DNA of 64,000 bases. It comes from Sphingopyxis sp. YR583. GTDB lineage: Bacteria; Pseudomonadota; Alphaproteobacteria; Sphingomonadales; Sphingomonadaceae. Shown here in pieces: positions 14,901 to 23,177 of the stretch. A program made the position numbers and the translations under genes. Position 1 is the first letter of the stretch, and each line of letters starts with the position of its first letter. The notes below the pieces were generated by a model. The model was not told the origin of the DNA. It was given only the letters and a program-made list of their open reading frames with translations, and did not search any database. The stretch is taken from contig NZ_FNWK01000003.1 in the NCBI RefSeq assembly GCF_900108295.1, positions 186,001 through 250,000 on the forward strand. Reading direction: 5' to 3'.

Positions 14901-17048
14901 TCAGGCAAGGTCGCGAACCTTGGCTTCGCGCGCCCAGTGGCGCCGCGTTCCAACGTCGGCGAATTTGTCGATCGCAACGACACCGCCGTCCTTTTCGGCC
15001 CCCGCCTTGTCGAGCAGCAACTGCGTCGCCTCGTCGTGCGCGATCGTCTTGCAATGGCCATAGGCGTCCATGAACCACTGAACCGCCGCGCCCTGCTTCG
15101 ACAGCGCCTTGGCCTGTTCGTCGGTCAGGATCGATGCGACGGCGTCGAACAATATCGAGGGCGAACCCGCGAGCTGGCCATCGGCCTTGAGCGTGCCGCC
15201 CTTGACCTTGATCCCGCCGACCTTGGGCGCGACGAGGAAGGCGGTGCCGCCGGCGCTTTCGATGGCGCCCTTCAGCTTTTCGATCGCCGCCTTGTCCGAC
15301 CCCTCGGCGAACAGAATCGCGACCTTGCGGCCCTCCATCGTGTCGTCGGCATTTTTCTGGATCGACAGTGCGTCGGAGGTCTTGAGATCGACCGGCGCGC
15401 GCGCGGCCTTTTCCTTTGCAGGCAGGTCGATCGCAAGCCCTGCGGCAACGCGCTTGGCCAGATCCTCGTCGATATTGCGAAGCTGGCCCACGACGCGGGC
15501 GCGGACATGATCGAGTGTCACCTTCGACAGTTCGAACACGAGCGCCGAGGCGATATGCGCCTGCTCATTCTCGGTCTGCGACAGGTAGAAGAGACGCGCC
15601 TGGCTGAAATGATCGGCGAAGAGGTCGGCGCGAATGCGCAGCTTCTGCGCCGGATCGTTCCGTTCGTCGTTGGTCTCGAAGGTTCTGAAGCCCGTTTCGA
15701 TGCTGGCGCGCGGACCGCCATTCTCGCCGGCTTCGGCCAGGCTGTTGGGTTCGTAATTGGCCCGCCCGGTCGGCACGAGCGTCTGCATCATCCCGTCACG
15801 CTGGAAATTGTGGAACGGGCATTTGGGGGCGTTGATCGGAATCTGGTGGAAATTGGTCGTGCCCAGCCGCGACTTCTGCGTATCGAGATAGGAGAAGAGC
15901 CGGCCCTGCAGCAGCGGATCGTTACTGAAATCGATGCCGGGGATGATGTTCGACGGCAGGAAGGCGACCTGTTCGGTCTCGGCGAAGAAATTGTCGACGT
16001 TGCGGTTGAGCGTCATCCGGCCGACGATCTCGACGGGGATATCCTCCTCGGGGATCAGCTTGGTCGCGTCGAGCACATCATAGGGTTGCTTGGTCGCGAA
16101 CGCCTCGTCGAACACCTGCACGCCGAGATCCCACGCCGGGAAGTCGCCCGCATCGATCGCCTCGAACAGGTCGCGGCGGTGGAAATCGGGATCGGCACCG
16201 GCGATCTTGACCGCTTCGTCCCACGTCGTCGACTGGATGCCGAGCACCGGCTTCCAGTGGAATTTGACGAACTTGCCCTCGCCCTTTTCATTGACGAAGC
16301 GGAAGGTGTGGACGCCGAAACCCTCGATCATGCGCAGGCTGCGCGGGATCGTGCGGTCGGACATCGCCCACATGATCATGTGCATCGCCTCAGGCATCAG
16401 GCCGATGAAGTCCCAGAAAGTGTCGTGCGCGCTTGCGGCCTGCGGATAGCCGCGGTCGGCCTCCATCTTCACGCTATGGACGAGGTCGGGGAATTTCATC
16501 GCGTCCTGGATGAAGAAGACGGGGATATTGTTGCCGACGAGATCCCAGTTGCCACTGTCGGTATAGAGCTTGACCGCGAAGCCGCGCACATCGCGCGGCG
16601 TGTCGACCGATCCCGCGCCGCCCGCGACAGTCGAGAAGCGGACGAAGACCGGACACGTCGCGCCCTCCTTCTGCAGGATCGACGCCTTGGTCAGTCCGGG
16701 GATCGCCTTGGTGCATTCGAACACGCCGTGCGCGCCCGAACCGCGGGCGTGGACGATGCGCTCGGGGATGCGCTCATGGTCGAAGTGGAAGATTTTCTCG
16801 CGGAGGACGAAGTCCTCGAGCAACGTCGGCCCGCGTTCGCCCGCGCGCAGCGAATTCTGGTTGTCGGAGATGCGGTGGCCGAAATTGTCGGTGAGATATG
16901 CGGCCGGATCGGTGACGTCGCCTTCGACCTGCTGGTGCAGTTCATCGCCATTGCCGCGGCTGCCGGCCGGGGCAACCCGACCCTCGCCAGGCTGATGGTC
17001 GCCGAGGGCGTGGACGGTCGCAGGCGATGGCGCGGGATTCTTGGCCAT
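14901..17048 (-). CDS. katE: Large-subunit catalase (HPII/KatE type)
   Basis: The 715-residue catalase carries the N-terminal extension and C-terminal flavodoxin/class I GAT-like domain ([20 protein letters not shown] onwards) typical of large-subunit clade 2 enzymes. The essential His100 is in [12 protein letters not shown]. The proximal heme Tyr is in [14 protein letters not shown]. It dismutates H2O2 in the cytoplasm. Upstream on the same strand lies a thioredoxin-reductase-like gene and downstream a DAO-family oxidase. KatE-type enzymes are often under general stress control; I see no convincing EcfG-type promoter in the 82-base upstream gap. An inverted repeat there (17066-17092) could be a hairpin. 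Confidence 0.95.
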   Translation of the reverse strand: MAKNPAPSPATVHALGDHQPGEGRVAPAGSRGNGDELHQQVEGDVTDPAAYLTDNFGHRISDNQNSLRAGERGPTLLEDFVLREKIFHFDHERIPERIVHARGSGAHGVFECTKAIPGLTKASILQKEGATCPVFVRFSTVAGGAGSVDTPRDVRGFAVKLYTDSGNWDLVGNNIPVFFIQDAMKFPDLVHSVKMEADRGYPQAASAHDTFWDFIGLMPEAMHMIMWAMSDRTIPRSLRMIEGFGVHTFRFVNEKGEGKFVKFHWKPVLGIQSTTWDEAVKIAGADPDFHRRDLFEAIDAGDFPAWDLGVQVFDEAFATKQPYDVLDATKLIPEEDIPVEIVGRMTLNRNVDNFFAETEQVAFLPSNIIPGIDFSNDPLLQGRLFSYLDTQKSRLGTTNFHQIPINAPKCPFHNFQRDGMMQTLVPTGRANYEPNSLAEAGENGGPRASIETGFRTFETNDERNDPAQKLRIRADLFADHFSQARLFYLSQTENEQAHIASALVFELSKVTLDHVRARVVGQLRNIDEDLAKRVAAGLAIDLPAKEKAARAPVDLKTSDALSIQKNADDTMEGRKVAILFAEGSDKAAIEKLKGAIESAGGTAFLVAPKVGGIKVKGGTLKADGQLAGSPSILFDAVASILTDEQAKALSKQGAAVQWFMDAYGHCKTIAHDEATQLLLDKAGAEKDGGVVAIDKFADVGTRRHWAREAKVRDLA

Positions 17049-17065
17049 GATCGGTTCCTTGAATT

Positions 17066-17092
17066 TTGAGGGGCTTGCATCCTCAACCCCTC
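17066..17092. repeat. Nested inverted repeat between katE and the upstream reductase gene
   Basis: TTGAGG (17066-17071) pairs with CCTCAA (17081-17086), and the overlapping GAGGGG (17068-17073) pairs with CCCCTC (17087-17092). The two stems are mutually exclusive. It may terminate the upstream gene or regulate katE. Confidence 0.4.
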
Positions 17093-17130
17093 GCTCGCGC
17101 TTAGGTTTCGCCGTGCGTCGCTTTCCCTGA

Positions 17131-18096
17131 CTATTTCTGATCGGCCATCACATGCCCGTCCTGTTCGCGGAGCCAGTTGTGGAGACGCGTCGCCGCCATC
17201 GCGGCCTGCCCGATCGCGACGCTGATCTGGTCGAGACCTTCGATGACGTCGCCCGCGGCATAAACGCCGGGAAGCAGTCCATCCGAAAAAGCACCGAACG
17301 GGATGCAGCCATTGGGGTCGGTCAGCGGACCCAGCATGGCGGCAAGCTCGCTGCGCGGGGTCGATCCGAATGCCGGGTAGAGCGTGTCGAACCGGCGCGG
17401 CTCGGTCTCGCCCTCGATCGTGACGAACATCGCCTCCTCGGTAGCGTCGAGGCGGAGAACCCGGCCTTCGAGAACGTCGACGCCGCTCGCTTCGAGTTCG
17501 CTCCGCTGCCGATCGGTCAGCGCCACCTGCCATTTCGGGATGAGCGTCACGTCGCTCGAATATTGCCGCAGGAACATCGCCTCGGCGGCGCCACGGAGGT
17601 CGGAACCGAGGACCGCGATCCGCTCGTCGCCATGTTCGAAGCCGTCGCAGATCGGGCAATAGCGCAGCACGCCGTTCCGAACCGCATTGTCGTGATCGCC
17701 GCTATCAAGCTTGGCGAGATTGGTGTCGACGCCGGTCGCGAGGATCAGGCCGCGGGCATCGATCGTCGCGCCGTCCGCGAGGCGGGTACGAAAGCCCTCG
17801 TCATTTTGTCCGCAGGCGATTTCCTCGACCCTGCTTTCGACAATCTCTGCACCGTAGCGCACGGCATGGTCGCTCATGCGTGCGATGAGATCGGGGCCGG
17901 CGATCCCTTCGGGAAAGCCTGGAATATTGCGCGAGCGCGGAACCCAGAGCGCCCGCGAACTGCCGTCATGGACGATCCGTACCCTTCGACGGTAGCGCGC
18001 AAGATACATGCCCGCCGTCAGTCCCGCAGGTCCTGCGCCGACGATCAGCACATCGAGCGCGAGCCCCTCATCAGCCGAACGCGAGTCCGCCTTCAA
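17131..18096 (-). CDS. Thioredoxin-reductase-like FAD/NAD(P) oxidoreductase
   Basis: The 321-residue product has FAD motif VLIVGAGPAGLTAGMYLARY, a second Rossmann motif (RIAVLGSDLRGAAEAMFL) and GVYAAGDVIEGLDQISVAIGQA near the end. The layout is that of low-molecular-weight thioredoxin reductase. The redox-active pair is CPICDG in place of the usual CATCDG. NADPH-dependent disulfide reduction is likely, the partner unknown. The start is probably a TTG at 18096 whose last two bases begin the TGA stop of the GH130 gene (TTGA), since no ATG or GTG precedes the FAD motif in frame. Such coupling would tie its translation to GH130. Confidence 0.8.
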   Translation of the reverse strand: MKADSRSADEGLALDVLIVGAGPAGLTAGMYLARYRRRVRIVHDGSSRALWVPRSRNIPGFPEGIAGPDLIARMSDHAVRYGAEIVESRVEEIACGQNDEGFRTRLADGATIDARGLILATGVDTNLAKLDSGDHDNAVRNGVLRYCPICDGFEHGDERIAVLGSDLRGAAEAMFLRQYSSDVTLIPKWQVALTDRQRSELEASGVDVLEGRVLRLDATEEAMFVTIEGETEPRRFDTLYPAFGSTPRSELAAMLGPLTDPNGCIPFGAFSDGLLPGVYAAGDVIEGLDQISVAIGQAAMAATRLHNWLREQDGHVMADQK

Positions 18097-19397
18097 CGGG
18101 CGATCCGCGCAGGATAGTCCATCGCCGCCAGGATGTCGGCGACCGCGACGAACGCAAAGCAGACCGAACTGTCGGCGACGCCATAGGGCAGGAAGATATC
18201 GTCGCCGACGCGGATCGCGCCGCAGGTGTAGACGACATTGGGGACATAGCCCTCGCGATCCTCGTCGGCGGCAGAGAGGATGGGGTTGGGGGTACGTCCG
18301 ATCACCTTCGACGGATCGGCCTTGTCGAGCAGCACCGCACCGATCGCATATTTGCGCATCGCGCCGACGCCGTGCGTCAGCACCAGCCAGCCCTCGTCCA
18401 GCTCGATCGGGGCGCCACAATTGCCGATCTGGATCAGTTCCCAGGGAAAGCGTGGCTCGAGCAGCAACTCGCCGTCCTCCCACTGATCGACCGCATCCGA
18501 GCGCAGCAGATAGAGATTCTTGCCGTCCTGCCGGCCGATCATGCAGAATTGCCCGTCGATCTTGCGCGGGAACAACGCCATGCCCTTGTTGCGCCCCGCC
18601 TTGCCCTTGATCGGTGTCAGCGTAAAATCCCTGAAATCGCGGGTCCGGAGCAGTTCCGACTGGATGTCCCGGCCGCTGTAGGCCGTATAGGTCCCGATCC
18701 ATTCGCTCTTGCCGCTGTCGCGCTCGAACTCGAGCAGCCGCAGATCCTCGAGACCGTTGCGCTGCGCTTCGGTGATCGGAAAGATTACCGTGCCTGACAG
18801 CGTGCTGTCATTCTGACGATAGAGCGAGACGACATCGTCAGGCTTGTCCTCGCGATGCTGACCCAGCATCGCCGCTGTGGCGAAGCCCGGTTGGGGCAGC
18901 AAGGTCAGCTCGCGGTCGTGGGTGATGATGCCCTCGCGAAAGGCGATCGTCGAAATATGCCCCTCGCCTACCGCGCGCAGCGACAGGAGAATGCGGATGC
19001 TCCCTTCCTGCAAGCCGCTTTGATCGGGATGACGCACGACGCTAGGGTTCATCAGCGCCGCGGCGGCATAGCTATATTCATGGCAGAAGTAAGCGCCGAT
19101 CAAGAGCCGCATCTCGCGCTTCAGTGTCAGGCCCTCGAGACCGAGCTTCGGTTCGATCTGCTCGAAACGATCCTCGAACACCTTCTCGATCTGCCAGTGC
19201 CGATCGGCGAAATCGCGCAGGACCACGGCGAGTTCGGCGCGCACGGTGCGCGTGTCGAGCGCAACGATTTCGCGCGCCAGACGCTGCACGCGTTCGAGAT
19301 CGGGGCCGGACGCTTGCCATGCAAGGTGGAAGGGCCGCACGACGACGCGCGTCGGGTCGGCGTGGAGCCGCAATTCGTCCTGGACCAGATGCACCAT
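18093..19397 (-). CDS. GH130-family glycoside phosphorylase (beta-mannoside phosphorylase type)
   Basis: The 434-residue product shows the GH130 pattern: VVRPFHLAWQASG near the start, GREDKPDD-like and LYRQNDSTLSG segments, IGTYTAYSGRDIQSELL, KGMALFPRKIDGQFCMIGRQDG, GNCGAPIELDEGWLVLTHGVG and a terminal IFLPYGVADSSV. Characterised GH130 enzymes cleave beta-mannosides with phosphate to give mannose 1-phosphate. The start at 19397 (MVHLVQDE) lies seven bases after the GT4 gene. The neighbours, a two-domain glycosyltransferase and a phosphomannomutase-like HAD protein, suggest a small cycle of mannoside synthesis and phosphorolysis. Confidence 0.85.
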   Translation of the reverse strand: MVHLVQDELRLHADPTRVVVRPFHLAWQASGPDLERVQRLAREIVALDTRTVRAELAVVLRDFADRHWQIEKVFEDRFEQIEPKLGLEGLTLKREMRLLIGAYFCHEYSYAAAALMNPSVVRHPDQSGLQEGSIRILLSLRAVGEGHISTIAFREGIITHDRELTLLPQPGFATAAMLGQHREDKPDDVVSLYRQNDSTLSGTVIFPITEAQRNGLEDLRLLEFERDSGKSEWIGTYTAYSGRDIQSELLRTRDFRDFTLTPIKGKAGRNKGMALFPRKIDGQFCMIGRQDGKNLYLLRSDAVDQWEDGELLLEPRFPWELIQIGNCGAPIELDEGWLVLTHGVGAMRKYAIGAVLLDKADPSKVIGRTPNPILSAADEDREGYVPNVVYTCGAIRVGDDIFLPYGVADSSVCFAFVAVADILAAMDYPARIAR

Positions 19398-19404
19398 AAT
19401 CCCC

Positions 19405-21675
19405 TCAGTCGACTTTGCGGATGAAATCCCGAATGGCATGGGTCGCATGCTGATAGGCGATAACCGACTCCGCACCCTCATTCAGATTGAGCCCGCGCGG
19501 ATTTATGCCGTCCTTGCTGGTGCCCGTGAGCGCATCGCCGACGATCACGCCGCGGTCATTGGCTCCGGTAAACCACTCATAGGCGCGCCGCGCATGTGTC
19601 AGCCAGATATCGTCACCGGTGACATCATACGCCGCCGAAGACGCGTCGATCGCCGCCCAGATTTCAAGCGGCTGCTGGTCGAACGGCCGCGGCTGCTCGT
19701 AGGCATGACCGAAGCTGTCGGACCCGACGGGGCGATAGTGACCTTGAGCGGTAATCTGGATGTCGTTGATCCACCGCAGCGTCTCGATCCCGCACGCGGT
19801 GACGTCGGCACGCTCCAGCCGCACGCCCGCGCGCAGCATGGCCTCGGGCAGACGGCCATTATCATAGGCGAGCACCGGTTCGAACCAGCGCCAGTCCGGC
19901 CTCGCCGCGACCTCGTAAAGCGTGATCAGCCGGTCGGCGCCGCTGCGCAATATCCGGCTCGCCAGATCATGTTCGGGATGCGTCGCGAGCAGGAAGTCGG
20001 CGCCAAGCATCGCAAAGGCGATCGCACGCGGGGACAGGAAATCCAGTGCGGACGCGGCGGTGCGCTCGAACAGTTCATGCGCCCATTGCCGAATACCGGG
20101 ATCGCGCGCATCGCGCGCCGTCGCGCCGAGTGCCCAGAGGGTTCGCCCGCAGCTATCCTCCGACCCGACCTCCTCGAGCCAGTTGCGTCCGAAGCCCATG
20201 AAATTGCGAAATTCGCCGCGGTCCGGGTTCCAGGCATGCTGCACGAACGCCGCAAAGACTGAAGTCAGCTGCCCGCACCTGCCGAGGGCGTCTTCGTCGA
20301 GCCGATGCATCAGCATCAGCGCGCGGGCATTGTCGTCGACGCAATAGCCGTGCGCGCGGTCGGGGATCATGTGAACGCTGTGCTGGAGGATGCCGGTATC
20401 GTCGCAAATGCGCAGGAAGCCGTCGATGCCGATCCGGTCGGGAATGGTCGCGGCTTTGGGCAGGACGCGGCTTTCCGCGATCAGCGCGCAGGTCCGCTCA
20501 GCGAACACCGGCCAGATCATCTCGCGGCCGCGATCATAGGCCCGCCGCTGCAGCGTGAGCAGCCGGTCGGAATCGCCGAGCAGATAGCGGATCTCGTTCG
20601 CGATCGCTTCGCTGTCGTTGAAGGGTACGAGCACGCCATGATCATCGGCGAGTAGCTCGACCGCATGCACATAGGGCGTCGAGATCACGGCCTTGCCCAG
20701 TGCCATCGCATAGGAGAGCGTGCCCGACGTCGATTGCTGCGCCCCGGTGTAAGGCGTCACATAGATGTCGGCCGCCTCGATCAGATCGAGCAGGTCGTCG
20801 GTGTCCATGAAGGCGTTGATCCAGCGGACATGCGCATCGACCCCGAGCGAGACGGCGAGCGCCTGGAGCCGGTCGCGATAGGCTTCGCCTTCATGCGCGA
20901 GCAGATTGGGATGCGTGGCACCCGCGATGCAATAGAGAAAGTCGGGATGGTCCTCGACGATCGCGGGCAACGCCTCGATAACCGCTTCGATCCCCTTGCC
21001 GGGAGACAAGAGCCCGAAGGTCAGCGCGACCTGTTTGCCCGCGAACCCGAACTGCGGTTTGAACTGCGAAGCGCGGCCAAATGGTCGGTCGGGAACGCCG
21101 TGCGCGATCAGCGCGATCTGATCTTCATCGGTACGATAGACGATGCGCAGCAGGTCGCGCGAGCGTTCGGACATGACGACGAGCTTGGTCGCGCGGTCGA
21201 TCAACCGCTCCATGACGCGGCGCTGATCGGCATCGGGTTCGGCAAGCACCGTGTGAAGGGTAATGATCAGAGGCGCGGAAACCCGGTCCACGAGTTCGAG
21301 CACCATATCTCCTCCCAGGCCGCCGAAGAGACCGAACTCGTGCTGAAGCCAGACGATGTCGGCGCAGCTCGCCTCGATCTGTTTTGCCGCATCGATAAAG
21401 CTGTCGGCATCACCCTCGATAATCGCGGAACGGACCACCGGGTCGAATATGGTCGGGGTCGCTGCGGGCGCCATCGCATAGACATCGACGGCGATCTCGG
21501 GCGCAGCCGCCTCAAGCGATGCGTATATATCGGCGGTGAAAGTCGCGATGCCGCAGCGCCGCGGAAGGAAACCGCCGACCAATGCGAGCCGGAGGGTCGG
21601 TGCGACGGCGGGACGGAGCGATTGACAAGCCTCAAGGCCTTCATCGAACGACGTGCGATCGGGAGCTTCGTACAC
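19405..21675 (-). CDS. Two-domain protein: GT4 glycosyltransferase with C-terminal alpha-helical glycan-active-like domain
   Basis: The 756-residue product first shows a GT-B glycosyltransferase (residues about 25-410): LALVGGFLPRRCGIATFTAD, WLQHEFGLFGG, LSPGKGIEAVIEALP, VTPYTGAQQSTSGTLSYAMA and a donor-site pattern typical of GT4. The second half (about 415-750) is a helical domain with CVDDNARALMLMHRL, FRNFMGFGRNWLE, DSCGRTLWALGA and a closing EGAESVIAYQHAT. It resembles alpha/alpha-barrel glycosidases but I cannot assign a family. The GTG at 21675 is chosen because GGAAGG precedes it by eight bases. GH130 follows directly, pointing to a mannose-containing glycan or glycoside. Confidence 0.8.
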   Translation of the reverse strand: MYEAPDRTSFDEGLEACQSLRPAVAPTLRLALVGGFLPRRCGIATFTADIYASLEAAAPEIAVDVYAMAPAATPTIFDPVVRSAIIEGDADSFIDAAKQIEASCADIVWLQHEFGLFGGLGGDMVLELVDRVSAPLIITLHTVLAEPDADQRRVMERLIDRATKLVVMSERSRDLLRIVYRTDEDQIALIAHGVPDRPFGRASQFKPQFGFAGKQVALTFGLLSPGKGIEAVIEALPAIVEDHPDFLYCIAGATHPNLLAHEGEAYRDRLQALAVSLGVDAHVRWINAFMDTDDLLDLIEAADIYVTPYTGAQQSTSGTLSYAMALGKAVISTPYVHAVELLADDHGVLVPFNDSEAIANEIRYLLGDSDRLLTLQRRAYDRGREMIWPVFAERTCALIAESRVLPKAATIPDRIGIDGFLRICDDTGILQHSVHMIPDRAHGYCVDDNARALMLMHRLDEDALGRCGQLTSVFAAFVQHAWNPDRGEFRNFMGFGRNWLEEVGSEDSCGRTLWALGATARDARDPGIRQWAHELFERTAASALDFLSPRAIAFAMLGADFLLATHPEHDLASRILRSGADRLITLYEVAARPDWRWFEPVLAYDNGRLPEAMLRAGVRLERADVTACGIETLRWINDIQITAQGHYRPVGSDSFGHAYEQPRPFDQQPLEIWAAIDASSAAYDVTGDDIWLTHARRAYEWFTGANDRGVIVGDALTGTSKDGINPRGLNLNEGAESVIAYQHATHAIRDFIRKVD

Positions 21676-21829
21676 AGGTTTTACCTTCCAAAATGAAGCG
21701 ATAGAAGGCCTCACCCAAATAGATTGATTGTGTTGGGACGCCCGTCGATCTGCTGCGACGCGTCCGGAAATAGAACAAATCAGCGGGACTTTGGTTCCGC
21801 CGGGCACCGGCTCCGCCCCGAAGCCCCGG

Positions 21830-22576
21830 TCATTTCAGGCAAGCGACGATCGATGCGATAACCGCCAGCGTTTCGCGCGGATCGCGCACACAAACTGTGT
21901 CGAGCCCGAGTGTCTTTGCAGGATAATCATTGCCGCCGGGAAAAATCGCATCGCCAATAAACATCATCGCGTCGAACGGGGTGGCGCTCGCATCGCGCAG
22001 CCTGGTCAGCCCATAGGCCTTGTCGACGCCTTCGCGGGTGATGTCGATCGACGTCGCCCCGCCCATGTTGATCGACAATCCCGGCAGGCGCGCGCGAAGA
22101 TCCTGCTGGATGATCTTGCGCTTGGCAAAGTCCGGATCCCATTTTTCCTTGGCGTTGATCGGCGCCTGCTGCCCGAGCGCCGAAAAGGTGATCTGGCTGC
22201 CACGGTCTTCGATGCGCTCGCCCCAGACGGCTTCAGGCACGAAGCCGGTCGCTTCGAGCGCGGCGTCGAAGGCTTCGAATATGCGCTGTTTCTCTTCGTC
22301 GGCGAAGAGTTCCGCATAGACCGCCTGCCAAGCATCGGAATGGAAAGTATAGAGCTTCGTGCCTGTCGTCGGCATGAGCCATAATCGCGAACGGTCGACG
22401 CGAACCGGAAGGCGCGAGGCGATCTGCTTGTCGAACTGCGGCCAGTCGCCGCCCGAGATGATGGCCACGTCGGCAACGGAGAGAAGATCTGCAAGCGCTT
22501 CCCCCATCGCTTCGTCGAGAGGCTGCTTGCTCTCGGCCAGTGTGCCGTCGAGATCGAACGCAATAAGATGTTTCAA
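21830..22576 (-). CDS. HAD-IIB phosphatase/phosphomannomutase-like protein
   Basis: The 248-residue product has the HAD nucleophile motif LIAFDLDGTLAES, motif II in VAIISGGDWPQF, then GLSINMGGATSIDITREGVDKAYG and motif IV FIGDAIFPGGND. Order and spacing resemble eukaryote-type phosphomannomutase and mannosyl-3-phosphoglycerate phosphatase. Its neighbourhood with GH130, which releases mannose 1-phosphate, fits a mutase or phosphatase acting on mannose phosphates. The start appears to be TTG at 22576, overlapping the stop of the YHHQ gene as TTGA, because no other start exists in frame before the conserved FDLDGT. Confidence 0.8.
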   Translation of the reverse strand: MKHLIAFDLDGTLAESKQPLDEAMGEALADLLSVADVAIISGGDWPQFDKQIASRLPVRVDRSRLWLMPTTGTKLYTFHSDAWQAVYAELFADEEKQRIFEAFDAALEATGFVPEAVWGERIEDRGSQITFSALGQQAPINAKEKWDPDFAKRKIIQQDLRARLPGLSINMGGATSIDITREGVDKAYGLTRLRDASATPFDAMMFIGDAIFPGGNDYPAKTLGLDTVCVRDPRETLAVIASIVACLK

Positions 22577-22812
22577 AGCATGTCGCCGACATACCGATCG
22601 CGTTCGACGCGGCCGGACAGCCCCACGTCCCGCGGTGCCCCCCCGACCATGATGAGATTGCCCGTCAAACCCCGAATGTCGCGATAGTCGTTGATGCGCT
22701 TGGCATAATAGAGCGGCAGATCGAAATTTGCCGCCGCATGCCCGCGACTCGCCGCTTGACTGACTGACATCAGGGCGATCTGATGATGATAGAGAAGTTC
22801 ATTGAGATCCAT
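22573..22812 (-). CDS. YHHQ-family small protein (paralogue 3)
   Basis: The 79-residue product begins MDLNELLYHHQIALMSVSQA and continues FDLPLYYAKRINDYRDIRGL, the family module, plus a 35-residue tail. It has the shared leader with an SD-pairing arm. The stop overlaps the TTG start of the HAD gene. Unlike the other two copies, this one heads a carbohydrate operon, so the family is not tied to one downstream function. No enzymatic motif is seen. Confidence 0.75.
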   Translation of the reverse strand: MDLNELLYHHQIALMSVSQAASRGHAAANFDLPLYYAKRINDYRDIRGLTGNLIMVGGAPRDVGLSGRVERDRYVGDML

Positions 22813-22850
22813 ATTTTCGCTCCTTGGGCGGGAGCGCGATGGTCTCTCAG
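22813..22850 (-). promoter_or_regulatory. Shared leader element with Shine-Dalgarno-pairing arm (copy 3)
   Basis: On the minus strand CTGAGAGACCATCGCGCTCC leads into a hairpin in which CGCTCC pairs with GGAGCG (22818-22836, 7-base loop). The AAGGAG ribosome site lies in the 3' arm. The arm sequence differs from copy 1 but pairing is kept. Confidence 0.7.
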
Positions 22851-23177
22851 TTACCGGCACGCAGTTTGGCGCGGCAATGACTGAGATGTGGTGTCTCAGC
22901 GGGGCATTGCAACCTCAGCGGTCCATTTTTATCACGCATCCGTTGTTGGCCGGTAGCAGAATGTCGGCTTTCAATCGGCAGACCTGTATTAGTTGCCGTG
23001 CCCGACCGTTCTCGGAACCGGTTCCATCCGCTAATATGCTCAACAAGGGCCATTCCCGCGCGAATGGCCCTTTGCCGTCCTTCGAGCCGTGATATTAACA
23101 GAAGCAATTACGTTCAACGGTCGGGGCTTCAAGGACTTGAGCAACTATCGAAAGAAATTGGCAGGCTGGTTATCCGG
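22851..23177. other. Gene-free region with inverted repeats
   Basis: No credible gene is present. GCAATG and CTGAGA (22874-22886) pair with TCTCAG and CATTGC (22894-22910), forming a nested hairpin. GGAACCGGTTCC at 23014-23025 is a perfect 12-base palindrome. The terminator-like hairpin at 23045-23072 lies beyond the end of the minus-strand TBDR gene. Confidence 0.5.
23045..23072 (-). terminator. Perfect 11-bp stem, probable terminator of the TBDR transcript
   Basis: AAGGGCCATTC (23045-23055) pairs with GAATGGCCCTT (23062-23072) across six bases. It lies about 105 bases beyond the stop of the minus-strand TBDR gene. The tail after the stem on the minus strand is only weakly T-rich (TTGTTG). 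Confidence 0.6.

Noticed and set aside
14724..17069. A 781-codon open frame on the plus strand opposite katE
   Set aside because: The minus strand encodes a full catalase with catalytic residues. The plus-strand translation has no domain and is a by-product of high GC third-position bias.
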